Shown here piece by piece: positions 8,501-16,701 of a stretch of DNA of 33,491 nucleotides. How positions within the stretch are numbered: position 1 is the stretch's first letter; each line of letters starts with the position of its first letter. The position numbers and the translations under genes were made by a program. The stretch is from Blautia sp. (lineage in GTDB: Bacteria; Bacillota; Clostridia; Lachnospirales; Lachnospiraceae), in NCBI GenBank assembly GCA_030841965.1, contig JAUUSJ010000032.1:1-33491 (forward strand). Reading direction: 5' to 3'. The notes under the pieces are model-generated. The model saw nothing but the letters and a program-made list of their open reading frames with translations. It had not been told where the DNA came from and ran no database searches.

Positions 8501-8912
8501 CAATGATTTCCTCCGGCTCCTTTTTCACACCGTCCAAATAATAGGAAATCTGAAACTCCCATGGAATTTCTTTTGAGACTAAATTTCCCTGATAGAAGAA
8601 AGTTCCCTCATCTGCCTGCACAGAAATCTGGTTTCCACTCTGGTTTATCTTCGCCTCACTCGATAAGTTTTTTACAGACTCGTACTCTCCGTAGTCTTGT
8701 AACTCTCCCTTACTCTTTACATCAAACTCATTTACTACGTATACATCTTCCACCTGACCACTGCTAGTTAAATTTACATATACATTCTCTTCCTTTATCT
8801 TACTCTCTGAGCTTGCCGCCAAAGCTGTGCTCCCTAATGAGGAGATAATCATCGCCGATGTCATAGCAAGTGCGCTAACTTTTTTTAGTCTCATTTTATT
8901 CTTTTTATTCAT
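5520..8912 (-). CDS. Secreted coiled-coil protein with Leu-x-x-Gly heptads (YhgE-like)
   Basis: A protein of 1130 residues. A basic N terminus and hydrophobic stretch ending in STALAAS form a signal peptide with likely cleavage near residue 32. Residues 40-230 are a beta-rich domain. Two long blocks of seven-residue repeats of the type LDDGAKE/LKSGSSS (x-x-x-Leu-x-x-Gly) follow, at roughly 240-540 and 720-1040. They are separated by an acidic coiled coil without glycine. The C terminus has SFVSKKNKNVSAVQFAIKT, similar to a segment of YhgE/Pip-type proteins, and an acidic-basic tail, but no membrane anchor is visible. ATG at 8912 is preferred: AGGGGAAG precedes it, while an ATG 13 codons upstream has no ribosome site. 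It overlaps the transporter gene by 8 nt, so the two products probably act together at the envelope. Confidence 0.8.
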   Translation of the reverse strand: MNKKNKMRLKKVSALAMTSAMIISSLGSTALAASSESKIKEENVYVNLTSSGQVEDVYVVNEFDVKSKGELQDYGEYESVKNLSSEAKINQSGNQISVQADEGTFFYQGNLVSKEIPWEFQISYYLDGVKKEPEEIIGKDGAFELVIEIKQNKEVDESFFDNFLLQLSLSLDTEKFSNIEAKGANLANVGSDKQIIFNIMAGNEKKLSIKADAKDIELASMSIQGIPMAFDVDKDIVDTSSMTDKVDELKDGVDQLNDGATELSDGAKELYDGSSQLQSGLKQLKDGGTKLSSADKQLKSGIKDATDGIDELDDGAADLDDGAKELRDGIKQVDDGAKQLDDGIGDAKTGAKQLDSGVKELDEGANELDTGIKAVNLGAKALDASIVLANNSIKSLYNGVQQLDSGAISLTGGAVKVDAGAKALDAGVSTAQTGIKALDSGISDVSDGANALDAGINQVDSGAKTLNSNLGILSDGAKSLDSGVDSLSAGAKTLSDGMSSWKEGSSQLVAGTESLSDGSTQLEQGLEQLNDGLSQSKDALNQLSSNSDSLRGNSKQIKDALISLDGSLSDISTATEGLESVIESSSNIQSELDSLVTVVSDMQQKINSYDIEDLSQENETAKTSVSNIDSELDSIISELSSESSTTTDTETANALQEEISRLQEMKNNLSDIDSTLDKNIDAQDSIRDWKDELISDIDSLYGDTVELQTNYSSFHDELASIINQLETNLAALSTLPDTIHTLSENYTKLDTGIEEYTQGVDDLSDGYDTMIDGMQNLLTGAKSLSEGSQTLKSGIIAADESATKLKEGSDSLYNGAASLKEGTTSLVSGSDALLSGSNSLVSGTSALVEGSGTLVTGIDTLKKGSAALVTGSDALKSGSSSLASGAGELAKGSASLAAGTTELGVGAKALSVGSLALSQGSKVLASGTAALSTGSGTLVNGTKQLKSGTEELVDGAEQLKSGSSSLKSGTSQLYSGGVELAKGTGSLKAGTKSLKSGGEDLKDGYDEFSEGMGSLIDGVGDAYTGSQSLTSGAKQLDGGIGEMKDGTQTFKDETSNIDEQIDDEIDKMIKQLDGSDYKPVSFVSKKNKNVSAVQFAIKTPALEKPEKEEVEKVEEKESFIEKFMNLFKKE

Positions 8913-11607
8913 CACTATCTTCCCCTTTCTGCTCGTTTTTTGTTTCTGCATTTAACTCCTGCATCACTGCATTTAATCTCTGCTGTAATTGTGCTAATTC
9001 TGACATTGCCTTTTTCTCTCTCGCTCTCGCCTCTTCTAGTTTTTTTGCCTCTTCCTCTCTTCGTCTTTCTTCTTGTTCTTCTCTTTCTTGTTCTTCCTGC
9101 TTATATTTTTTAAGCTGCTCTCTGATTAAAAGAACTTCCTCCTGCGTAAATCCAAAATCTACACTTCTTTTTTCTTCCACTGGCTCTTTTTTTGTTTTTT
9201 CTATCTCTTTTGAAACATTCTCTTCTCTCTCTTTCGGAGTATTCACATACTCTGTTTTTTCTTCTCGCTCTTTTAAAGCATTTGCTATTTCTCTTTGCTC
9301 TTCTTTCTTTTCCTGAATATGAACTATCTCTTTTTCGTTCTTCTCCTCTATCTTTTGCTGAATATTATTTTCTTTTGCCTTTCTCTCTTCTCTTTTTGCC
9401 TTTCTCTCCATCGCTCTCTTCTTAAGCTCTTCTAGCTTTTCTTCCTTTATCGTCTGAGCCTCTTCTTGTTTTTCTTCATATTTCTCCTGAATATCTTCCA
9501 TAAATCTGCCTAATTTGCTATTCTTTGGCAAATGTGCAAGCTCAAGTTGATAAAAATGAACATTCTTCGTTGTTCTCGCTATCGCCTTGTCAAATATCAT
9601 AAGAAGAATTGGAAGCACAAACATAACCAAAACAATAGAGATAAAAGCTCCTCTACCAACTAACTCACCAAGCTGCTTAATAACTCCGTTTGTACAGACA
9701 ACTGATAAAGCGATACCTGCCAAAATCATAATAATCGCAGACGTAAAAATCGATAAGAAAGTTCCACTTACTGTCTCCATCGCCGCTTCTTTCTTCCTCA
9801 TTACCTCTCGATTACCCAAATATTTACTCGTAAACAAAATCGCATAGTCAATTGTCGCACCAAGCTGAACAGAGCTAATAATCAAATACGCAATATAGTT
9901 TAATTGAACTCCCGCAAAATACGGAACTGTCAAATTCATCCAAATAGCTGCCTCTATCAATAAAGTTAAGATAATCGGTAATATCAGAGATTTAAAATTA
10001 ATCAAGAGGATGAGAAAAATGGCGCCAATTGCCACCGCATTTACACGGACATTATCCTCCGTTACTACTTCTCTTAAATCATATGTACTTGGGCTATTTC
10101 CCGCTACAAACGCCTCATCTCCGTAATATTTTTTTCCTATCTCTCGAATTCCCTCTACCGCCACAAAGGCACTTCCATCTATGTCATTTCCCTCCACGGT
10201 AATGACAAAACGGCTATAATTTTCTGACATAAGCTGTTCCAATAGATTCGTCGGCACATACTCACTTGGAATTTGATTACTCACCGTATTGGCATAGGAT
10301 GTGACAGATTTGACATAATCTTGTGCCAATAATTCTTTATTCAAAGTCTGCTCCTTCTGACTATCTCCTCTTGGAACCATCAGTACAAAGGGGTCGTATT
10401 CTCCAAACTCCTCGTCAATGACACGCTTATCATATCCTACCTGTGTCGAGTCATCATTGAAAATTCCAGACTCACCGTACAAGAAAATATTACTTCCCTG
10501 TGCCAGATAACATGGCACAATAGAGAGAACAAAAATCGTCACCATAATAAACCGCATCTTATACACTAATTTGGCAAGCCATCCAAACGGCGGTATGAAT
10601 AATTTATGCTTTGTCTTATCAATCAGACGATACGTCTCAAGCGCAAGTGCTGGAAGTAAAATAAGAACTGTAAATAGACTTAGGATAACTGCCTTCGCCA
10701 TAACAATTCCCATATCTGGTCCGATTCGAAATCTCATCAAAATCAATGCGATAAATCCTACTATAGTTGTGAGACCGCTGGACATAACAGATGAAAATGA
10801 AATCTTTAACGCCATCTTCATCGCCTTTTCCACATCAGGCTCCGACTTTCTACACGCCTCAAATTGATGAAGTAAGAAAATCGAGTAGTCCATCGATACT
10901 GCAAGCTGCAAAATACTTCCCGCAGAATTTGTCACAAAAGAAATCTCTCCCAAAAATAAATTCGTACCTCGATTCAACATAATTGCAACACCGATTGTTC
11001 CCAAAAATAAAACTGGCTCAAAATAGGAAGTCGTCGTCAAAATCAAAATAATAAAGATAAGCGGAATAATAATGAGCATAATTAAATTTATCTCAGATGT
11101 GGTAGTCTCTCTCGACGTAACCGTATTGACAATACTTCCCGATAAATTTCCATCCTCACCGATAACTTCTCGAATCCCCTCAATCGCCTTTGAAGATAAC
11201 TCCTCATCTTCATCTATCGTAATCGTATAAAGTGCCTTATTATCCTTATAATAACTCTCTAGAACATCTTCATCTATCGTCTCTAATGGCTCATAAATAT
11301 TGACAGAATCGTCAAGCCATGTGACCTCATCCACTCCCTCTACATTTTGTATCTTCTCTTTGATATCTCTCGCCTGCAAAATCGTGACATTCGATACCAT
11401 TGCTCTGGCATTTGGAGGTGCCTGTTTATACTCCTCATCCATAATATCAAGAGCAATCGTAGAATCTGAGTCCTCTGGAAGATAATCCATCAAACTATAG
11501 TTTACTTTTACAAAAACGGATGCTATCGCACAAATCACCGTAGCTACGGCAAAAATAGCAATCACTAGTTTTCTCTGCTTTACAATAAGCTCGCTAAACC
11601 TATCCAT
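8905..11607 (-). CDS. MMPL/RND-family membrane transporter with charged C-terminal coil
   Basis: A 900-residue transporter of the MmpL/HAE-RND class, expected to export lipids or other hydrophobic compounds using the proton gradient. One membrane segment near the N terminus (IVIAIFAVATVICAIASVFV) is followed by an extracytoplasmic domain, then a block of five to six segments. A second copy of the loop-plus-segments arrangement follows, giving about twelve segments in all. SMDYSIFLLHQFEA and GATIDYAILFTSKY are the family motifs in the two halves. After the last segment comes a tail of about 210 residues rich in Glu, Lys and Arg that is predicted coiled coil and unusual in length. ATG at 11607 has AAAGGGGA upstream; an in-frame TTG 16 codons earlier lacks proper spacing. 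It overlaps the heptad gene and lies opposite a TetR gene. Confidence 0.87.
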   Translation of the reverse strand: MDRFSELIVKQRKLVIAIFAVATVICAIASVFVKVNYSLMDYLPEDSDSTIALDIMDEEYKQAPPNARAMVSNVTILQARDIKEKIQNVEGVDEVTWLDDSVNIYEPLETIDEDVLESYYKDNKALYTITIDEDEELSSKAIEGIREVIGEDGNLSGSIVNTVTSRETTTSEINLIMLIIIPLIFIILILTTTSYFEPVLFLGTIGVAIMLNRGTNLFLGEISFVTNSAGSILQLAVSMDYSIFLLHQFEACRKSEPDVEKAMKMALKISFSSVMSSGLTTIVGFIALILMRFRIGPDMGIVMAKAVILSLFTVLILLPALALETYRLIDKTKHKLFIPPFGWLAKLVYKMRFIMVTIFVLSIVPCYLAQGSNIFLYGESGIFNDDSTQVGYDKRVIDEEFGEYDPFVLMVPRGDSQKEQTLNKELLAQDYVKSVTSYANTVSNQIPSEYVPTNLLEQLMSENYSRFVITVEGNDIDGSAFVAVEGIREIGKKYYGDEAFVAGNSPSTYDLREVVTEDNVRVNAVAIGAIFLILLINFKSLILPIILTLLIEAAIWMNLTVPYFAGVQLNYIAYLIISSVQLGATIDYAILFTSKYLGNREVMRKKEAAMETVSGTFLSIFTSAIIMILAGIALSVVCTNGVIKQLGELVGRGAFISIVLVMFVLPILLMIFDKAIARTTKNVHFYQLELAHLPKNSKLGRFMEDIQEKYEEKQEEAQTIKEEKLEELKKRAMERKAKREERKAKENNIQQKIEEKNEKEIVHIQEKKEEQREIANALKEREEKTEYVNTPKEREENVSKEIEKTKKEPVEEKRSVDFGFTQEEVLLIREQLKKYKQEEQEREEQEERRREEEAKKLEEARAREKKAMSELAQLQQRLNAVMQELNAETKNEQKGEDSDE

Positions 11608-11727
11608 CTTTTTATTTCCCCTTTCTAAAATTTCTATCCACTTTTTCTTCCTCAAATCCTATTACATTTGAACGTTTTTAGTCATTTAATTAATTTTAAA
11701 CAAATGTTGTTTTTTTTATCTTTTTGT

Positions 11728-11770
11728 ATTATAATAAATAAAACAAAGTTTTTCAATCAGCAATGCATTG
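11728..11770 (-). promoter_or_regulatory. Promoter of the MMPL operon with adjacent palindrome
   Basis: On the minus strand TTGAAA (11756-11751), 17 bases, and TATAAT (11733-11728) form a strong promoter. A perfect 10-bp palindrome CAATGCATTG sits immediately upstream at 11761-11770, between this promoter and that of the divergent tetR. It is a candidate operator for the TetR protein, but the site is short and unproven. Confidence 0.6.
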
Positions 11771-11799
11771 TTACTTTGTATGATTTTATACATTTTTTA

Positions 11800-11829
11800 T
11801 TGATATGTTCATTTTTACTTGGATAATAT
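11800..11829 (+). promoter_or_regulatory. Probable tetR promoter
   Basis: TTGATA (11800-11805), 18 bases, TAATAT (11824-11829), about 50 nt before the tetR start. It diverges from the MMPL promoter, with about 40 bp between the two -35 boxes, so a single regulator bound between them could control both. Confidence 0.45.
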
Positions 11830-11886
11830 TTTTCAGAAACAAGAGTGGAACATTCTTAGCAAAAACTTACGAAAGAAGGTGAAAAA

Positions 11887-12474
11887 ATGAAACCAGAATA
11901 CAAAAACGTCTCCAGGTCAAAAAGACTAATCAAAGAAGCCGTATCCAAACTTTTACTGGAAAAAGATATCTCTAAAATCCGTATCACCGAAGTTACCGCA
12001 TTAGCTGATATCAACCGAGGTACCTTCTATGCCCACTATAGAGATGTCTATGATGTCGTAGAACAGATGCAGAATGAGTTTGTGGAAGTTCTCTGTAATT
12101 CCATCCACAATTACCCTCCCCTTTCTCTCCTGAAAAACCCTCTTCCTTTTATTATCGAAGTTGCAGATTATATCAGAGAAAATATGGAGCTCTACCAGAC
12201 ATTAATTCAGAGAGACGGCGGTTCACAGATTTCCAAAAAAATGAACTCCCTCTTCATTGAAAAATTATTCAGCGAAAGCCCTTATATTCCTGAAGGCACA
12301 GATGCCAAAGAACTCAAACTTTGTCTCTCCTATATTATGGCGGGCTGTATGGGAGTACTAGAGAGATGGCTTAATAATGAGATTCCTTATACTTTTGACG
12401 AATTCGTCTTATTACTCAACAATTTTGTGTCCAGCACTCTCTCTAAATACGAGCTTCCGAAAGAAGCTTCCTAA
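11887..12474 (+). CDS. TetR/AcrR-family transcriptional regulator
   Basis: A 195-residue regulator. Residues 10-57 form the TetR DNA-binding domain, with the helix-turn-helix ITEVTALADINRGTFYAHY near 29-47. The rest is the helical ligand-binding and dimer domain; it fits the C-terminal type common in Firmicutes TetR proteins, with YIMAGCMGVLERWLNN near residue 150. The start has AGAAGGTG followed by AAAAA and ATG. It is transcribed divergently from the MMPL and heptad genes, so it most likely represses them and perhaps itself in response to a substrate of the pump. The inducer is unknown. Confidence 0.9.
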   Translation: MKPEYKNVSRSKRLIKEAVSKLLLEKDISKIRITEVTALADINRGTFYAHYRDVYDVVEQMQNEFVEVLCNSIHNYPPLSLLKNPLPFIIEVADYIRENMELYQTLIQRDGGSQISKKMNSLFIEKLFSESPYIPEGTDAKELKLCLSYIMAGCMGVLERWLNNEIPYTFDEFVLLLNNFVSSTLSKYELPKEAS

Positions 12475-12541
12475 AAAAAAAGGCTATTCATAGAGCGTTC
12501 CTTTTATTCCAATCGGAACGCTCTATGAAATAGCCTTTTTC
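12473..12541. terminator. Bidirectional terminator between tetR and apt
   Basis: A near-perfect 20-bp stem (12482-12501 with 12515-12535) has arms beginning GGCTATTCATAGAGCG, and one extra base in the right arm. Runs of A (12473-12481) and T (12536-12541) flank it. It can therefore end tetR on the plus strand and apt on the minus strand. Confidence 0.93.
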
Positions 12542-12555
12542 TATCTTCTATCTAT

Positions 12556-13080
12556 TTATTCTCCGTCATAGTGAAGCGCAGCCTCCACATTATAATTTTC
12601 CAGAAGCTTTCCTCCTCCTAAGTCATCCAGCTCAATTAGGAAAATCATCTTTACAACCTTTGCCCCCATCTCTTCTAGCAACTCTGCCGCTGCCTTCGCA
12701 GTTCCTCCTGTTGCCAATAAATCATCGACAAAGACAACTCTCATGCCTGGCTTAATGGAATCTTTGTGTATCTCAATCTCTGCACTTCCATACTCTAAAT
12801 CATATTTTTTAGAGACCGTCTCTCTTGGGAGCTTTCCCTTTTTGCGCACAGGGATAAACGCCTTATTCTTATTATAGGCAAGAGGCATACCAAATATAAA
12901 CCCTCTCGCCTCCGCGCCGGCAATCGCATCAAACTCTATATTCTCAAGCATCTTCTGCATTGTGTGAACCGCCAACTTTAATCCCTGTGGCTTTTCTAGT
13001 ACTCCTGTCACGTCTCGAAAAATCACTCCCTCCTTTGGAAAATCTGGGATATTGATAATAAAATCCTTTAACTCTTGCAT
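12556..13080 (-). CDS. apt: Adenine phosphoribosyltransferase
   Basis: Converts adenine and PRPP to AMP in purine salvage; cytoplasmic. The product is 174 residues, the usual family size. The PRPP-binding signature VVFVDDLLATGGTA lies at about 115-128. The N-terminal IPDFPKEGVIFRD and the GAEARGFIFG loop near 55-64 are diagnostic for bacterial Apt. I chose ATG at 13080 because AAGGAGA lies just upstream; the in-frame ATG six codons earlier precedes that site. It is the last gene of the minus-strand block secDF-recJ-HAD-cmpB-apt. In many Clostridia recJ, apt and relA are adjacent; here two genes separate recJ and apt, and relA does not follow. Confidence 0.96.
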   Translation of the reverse strand: MQELKDFIINIPDFPKEGVIFRDVTGVLEKPQGLKLAVHTMQKMLENIEFDAIAGAEARGFIFGMPLAYNKNKAFIPVRKKGKLPRETVSKKYDLEYGSAEIEIHKDSIKPGMRVVFVDDLLATGGTAKAAAELLEEMGAKVVKMIFLIELDDLGGGKLLENYNVEAALHYDGE

Positions 13081-13107
13081 ATTCCCTCTCCTTTTCATTT
13101 TTCGCTA

Positions 13108-13157
13108 CCTGTATGAGCAGGCATGTTAATTTATCATCTTATCTGTATGAGCAGATA
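13108..13157 (-). repeat. Tandem hairpins with identical loops upstream of apt
   Basis: Two copies of CTGTATGAGCAG lie 33 nt apart, each forming a hairpin. The first stem is CCTG/CAGG (13108-13121), the second TATCTG/CAGATA (13140-13157); both close the six-base loop TATGAG (CTCATA in the minus-strand RNA). They sit between the CmpB-like gene and apt. They may be a small tandem repeat or a protein-binding RNA or DNA site. I do not recognise a known family. Confidence 0.55.
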
Positions 13158-13164
13158 TATCGAT

Positions 13165-14007
13165 CTACTTTTGTTTCATTCGCTCTTTTATTTCCTTTAA
13201 GGCGCGCTGAAAGTACTTGGACGTGACGGTTGGATTGGCTTTCAAAATTCCATTAAATCGAAATCCAAGCATTTTTTCCATCGCTTCCTCTCTCTTTTGG
13301 TCTAAAAGGGCAATTTTTTTTGTAATCTCCTCTGTTGTCGCATCGTATTTTTCCTTTTGGCTCTCAATAGACTCCTCAATCTTGTCCCCAAGTGATTCCT
13401 TAATTGTTCTTCCCTTTTCCTCTAACTCTGCATACAATTCTTCGATTTTATCTCTCGTTCTCTCCATATACTCAAGCATATGTTTGAAATCGATTGCTTT
13501 CTTTGTCGAGAGAATAAAGTCTACTAAAAACAATACTGTAATGACAGTAACTAAAAAATTTAAAACGAAAGCTGGCAAAGACAATACAAACTTCTCTATC
13601 GGCTCATGAATGATATAAGTCATGAAAATAGATAAAACGCCCCAAAATAAAGAAGACTTTATACATATCCTGCCTTTTATATTTCCAAACTTCCCTGTGT
13701 AATCCCAATATTTTACTTTCAATATGGTCTCCATCAGCCAACCTGTTATGTATTCGAGTATCGTGGCCGCTATCATACCAAAAATATAAACTAAAATAAC
13801 CGAGTCACGAACTGGCAATGATACAAACAAGACGACTATCGCCCCCGAGCCATATATTGGTAACATCGGCAAGGTCAAATATCCTCGATTCACAAATCTC
13901 TTTTGACTAAAGGAGACAATCGTAGATTCCACACACCATCCTAAAAAACAGTAAATATAAAAAAACATCATCCACTGAAATACTGTATATTCAAATATAT
14001 TCGTCAA
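13165..14007 (-). CDS. CmpB-like membrane protein (putative ABC-transporter type IV)
   Basis: A 280-residue membrane protein of the family named ABC_trans_CmpB in Pfam, common in Clostridia and of unknown activity. The N terminus carries the hallmark FLGWCVESTIVSFSQKRFVNRG, followed by LPMLPIYGSGA. About five membrane segments occupy residues 10-165. The C-terminal 110 residues are a charged amphipathic coiled coil, presumably cytoplasmic. The start is TTG at 14007 with AAAGGTGG nine bases upstream. It follows the HAD gene by 25 nt and precedes apt by 84 nt, a gap that holds the paired hairpins. Despite the family name there is no ATPase partner here, so a transport role is not supported. Confidence 0.8.
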   Translation of the reverse strand: MTNIFEYTVFQWMMFFYIYCFLGWCVESTIVSFSQKRFVNRGYLTLPMLPIYGSGAIVVLFVSLPVRDSVILVYIFGMIAATILEYITGWLMETILKVKYWDYTGKFGNIKGRICIKSSLFWGVLSIFMTYIIHEPIEKFVLSLPAFVLNFLVTVITVLFLVDFILSTKKAIDFKHMLEYMERTRDKIEELYAELEEKGRTIKESLGDKIEESIESQKEKYDATTEEITKKIALLDQKREEAMEKMLGFRFNGILKANPTVTSKYFQRALKEIKERMKQK

Positions 14008-14032
14008 GTAGTCTTACCACCTTTCTTTTATT

Positions 14033-14872
14033 TTATAATAGAGTATTCCATTTTTCAATAGCAAAACCAACTCCGCTCTCATTATTAGAATATTCACTAA
14101 TATAATCGGCGACTGCTCTCGCCTCATCAGAGCCATTTTTCATCGCAACTCCAAGTCCCGCTTCCTTTATCATCGCAATATCATTGGAATTATCTCCAAA
14201 TGCCATCGTTTTTTCTATGTCTATTTTAAGATAATCGGCGAGCGCCTTTAGGGCATTTCCCTTATTACAAGTAGCGGCATTGATTTCAAGATTATTCGCA
14301 AGAGAGCTCGTCACCAAAATATTTGGAATTTTGCTTAGTTCTTCTCTTGCCTGCTCTCTTTTTTCCTGACTTGCAAAAAACATATTAAACTTCTCTACAT
14401 AGCATTGTTTTTCCTCTAAATATGCATCAAGACTTTCCACAGGTCTTCTCGTTTTTCTCACTACTTTTTGAATTTCTGGTTCAATATTGTATTTATCCAA
14501 ATCTTCTAGAAAATTTGCCTCGATTCTTCCGACACCATCTGCATAAAAATCAAACATCGTATCATATTTTCTCAAAGCTGCAATCAACTGGAGAGCTTCC
14601 TCTGGAGTAAACTGATTTCTGTAGATAATCTCCTCTGTCTGCATATTAAATACCGTCGCTCCATTGGACAAAATAATATATTTTGCTCCCTTTAGCTCCT
14701 TTAAAAATTCCGGGATACCAGAGATGGGTCTTCCGGTCGCTGGGACAAAATATCCTCCCTTTTCCATCACATTCTCTATTACTCTTTTATTTTTATCTGT
14801 TAATTTCTTCTCATCTGTGAGCAGAGTTCCATCTAAATCTGCCGCTACAATAAGATATTCTCGTCTTTCCAT
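14033..14872 (-). CDS. HAD-superfamily phosphatase, Cof (IIB) type
   Basis: A 279-residue cytoplasmic hydrolase. Motif I, ADLDGTLLT, places the catalytic aspartates at residues 12 and 14. Motif II is in LSNGATVF (about residue 69), and motifs III and IV are the Lys of the NKGNALK segment plus FGDNSNDIAMI near 220. The cap between is of the C2B (Cof) type, typical of enzymes that hydrolyse sugar phosphates, flavin mononucleotide or similar metabolites. The exact substrate cannot be read from the sequence. AAGGAGA six bases before ATG 14872 supports the start. It lies 49 nt after recJ and 25 nt before the CmpB-like gene, in the same orientation. Confidence 0.92.
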   Translation of the reverse strand: MERREYLIVAADLDGTLLTDEKKLTDKNKRVIENVMEKGGYFVPATGRPISGIPEFLKELKGAKYIILSNGATVFNMQTEEIIYRNQFTPEEALQLIAALRKYDTMFDFYADGVGRIEANFLEDLDKYNIEPEIQKVVRKTRRPVESLDAYLEEKQCYVEKFNMFFASQEKREQAREELSKIPNILVTSSLANNLEINAATCNKGNALKALADYLKIDIEKTMAFGDNSNDIAMIKEAGLGVAMKNGSDEARAVADYISEYSNNESGVGFAIEKWNTLL

Positions 14873-14921
14873 TTTGGTTCTCCTTTATTTTCCTATATTT
14901 GAGAGGAGGTATCTCTTTCTA

Positions 14922-16682
14922 TCACTGGTAATTTTGTATGATAATCTGCAATGTTCTCACTCCTCTAAATTCATTGACAGACGGATAATAAGTCAGAGAC
15001 ATCTTTATATTATTTTGGCGTCCCTGATATAAGTATTCTACCTGTTTTACTCCAAACTTGTCAATCATGACCTTACGTATTTCCTCAATATCCCCAAAAA
15101 ATAATGCCTCCATCTGACATCCTCTCTCATTTTCTACTATATATTTCAAAATTTTCCTATCTCTTCCAAGAACCCTCGCACTCAAAAATTTTAAATTCTT
15201 CTCTGCAAAAAGTGGCTTCTCGTTTGCCTTTCCAAATGGTTCCAATAAATCCAACTGCCTAATCAGCTCCTCGCTCACATAGTCAATCGGCATCGGCACA
15301 TCAATCACTACCTTTTTCACAATATCCTCTCTCGTCAATGCAGTATTTTCATTTAATAGTCTGCGAAGCTCATCCAAATTTTCTTCGGGGAGAGAAAGCC
15401 CCGCCGCCATCGGATGTCCGCCAAATTTAGTGAGAAGATGCTTACATCTCGTAATCTCCTCAAACATATTATACGCCTCGATAGAGCGACCAGAACCCTT
15501 TAATCCATCCTCCGTCTTTGTAATAACAAAGACAGGCTTATTATATTTCTCTCTCACTCTGCCTGCGATAATGCCAGCTATGCTCTCGTGACAATCCTCA
15601 AGATAAATAACTAAGACAAGGTCATCTCCAATACTCGTCGTCTCCACAAGCTCAATCGCTTTCTCGGCTCCGTCCTCCGTCATTTTTTTTCTCTCATCAT
15701 TTAATTGCTTTAAGTTTTTTGCCATGTTTGCCGCCTTCTCCCTGTCTTCGCAAAGAAGCAAATCGACCGCCAGCTTTGCCGAATCTAACCGCCCTGACGC
15801 ATTGATGCAAGGACCTATCACAAAGCCGAGGTGATAGGAGGATAAGGTCTTATCCTCAAGAGAGTTGACCGCCAATAATTCCTGTAAACCGATATTTTCC
15901 GTGTGATTTAATTGTTTTAATCCCTCCTTGGCGATAATACGATTCTCGCCTACCAAATCGACGACATCACAGACTGTGGCGATTGCCACATAACTTATCA
16001 TTTTTTGGGTCTCTTCTTTTGGAATATGATACACCTCATAGCATGCCTCAATTAACTTATAGGCAACTGCCGCACCGCAAAGCAGCGAAAAAGGATAGTC
16101 GCATTCTATCTGTTTGGGATTAATAATCGCATCTGCATCTGAGCTTAAATATGTTTTCTGGCCATCCTCCTCCACAAAAGGAATATCGTGATGGTCTGTC
16201 ACAATCACCGTCATATCAAGCTTTTTTGCGTACGCAATCTGGTCAATCGCCGCAATGCCGTTATCGCATGTGACAATCGTATCAATTCCCGCCTCCTTCG
16301 CCTCTAAAATCAGATTTTCATTTATCCCATATCCGTCCACAATTCGATTTGGAATTTTAAAATCGACATCTGCCCCACATCTTTTTAATCCAACTGACAA
16401 AATATAGTTCGAGATAACTCCATCGACATCATAGTCTGAGATAATTCTTATTTTCTTTTTTTCGCTTATCTTTTTTTGCAAAATTTTAACAGCCTTATCC
16501 ATATCCTTTAATTTCCATGGACTGTAAAGATTTTCCAAACCTCCATTCAAATAATTATCTATCTCCTCCTCTGTGATATGCTCTCTATTCCGAATCAATC
16601 TCGCAATAACAGGGTCGATGCCAAATCTCTCGCCTATCTTGCGAAAATCTGCTTTCTTCGCCGCAACAAACCATTTTTCCAT
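14922..16682 (-). CDS. recJ: Single-stranded-DNA exonuclease RecJ
   Basis: A 586-residue 5'-3' single-strand DNA exonuclease used in recombination and repair. The DHH domain carries ISDYDVDG (residues 81-88) and VTDHHD (161-166), whose aspartates and histidines bind the catalytic metals. GPCINASGRL (about 290) and the DHHA1 signature GGHPMAAGLSL (about 430) follow, and the final 120 residues fit the RecJ OB domain. Length matches the family. The start ATG 16682 follows AAGGGAGGA. It lies downstream of secDF with a terminator in between, so it probably has its own promoter or relies on partial readthrough. Confidence 0.95.
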   Translation of the reverse strand: MEKWFVAAKKADFRKIGERFGIDPVIARLIRNREHITEEEIDNYLNGGLENLYSPWKLKDMDKAVKILQKKISEKKKIRIISDYDVDGVISNYILSVGLKRCGADVDFKIPNRIVDGYGINENLILEAKEAGIDTIVTCDNGIAAIDQIAYAKKLDMTVIVTDHHDIPFVEEDGQKTYLSSDADAIINPKQIECDYPFSLLCGAAVAYKLIEACYEVYHIPKEETQKMISYVAIATVCDVVDLVGENRIIAKEGLKQLNHTENIGLQELLAVNSLEDKTLSSYHLGFVIGPCINASGRLDSAKLAVDLLLCEDREKAANMAKNLKQLNDERKKMTEDGAEKAIELVETTSIGDDLVLVIYLEDCHESIAGIIAGRVREKYNKPVFVITKTEDGLKGSGRSIEAYNMFEEITRCKHLLTKFGGHPMAAGLSLPEENLDELRRLLNENTALTREDIVKKVVIDVPMPIDYVSEELIRQLDLLEPFGKANEKPLFAEKNLKFLSARVLGRDRKILKYIVENERGCQMEALFFGDIEEIRKVMIDKFGVKQVEYLYQGRQNNIKMSLTYYPSVNEFRGVRTLQIIIQNYQ

Positions 16683-16701
16683 CGAATTCCTCCCTTTTCA
16701 T

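Noticed and set aside
5765..8541. Several open frames on the plus strand opposite the heptad-protein gene
   Set aside because: They are Pro/Leu/Ser-rich antisense shadows of the heptad repeats, without ribosome sites or family motifs.
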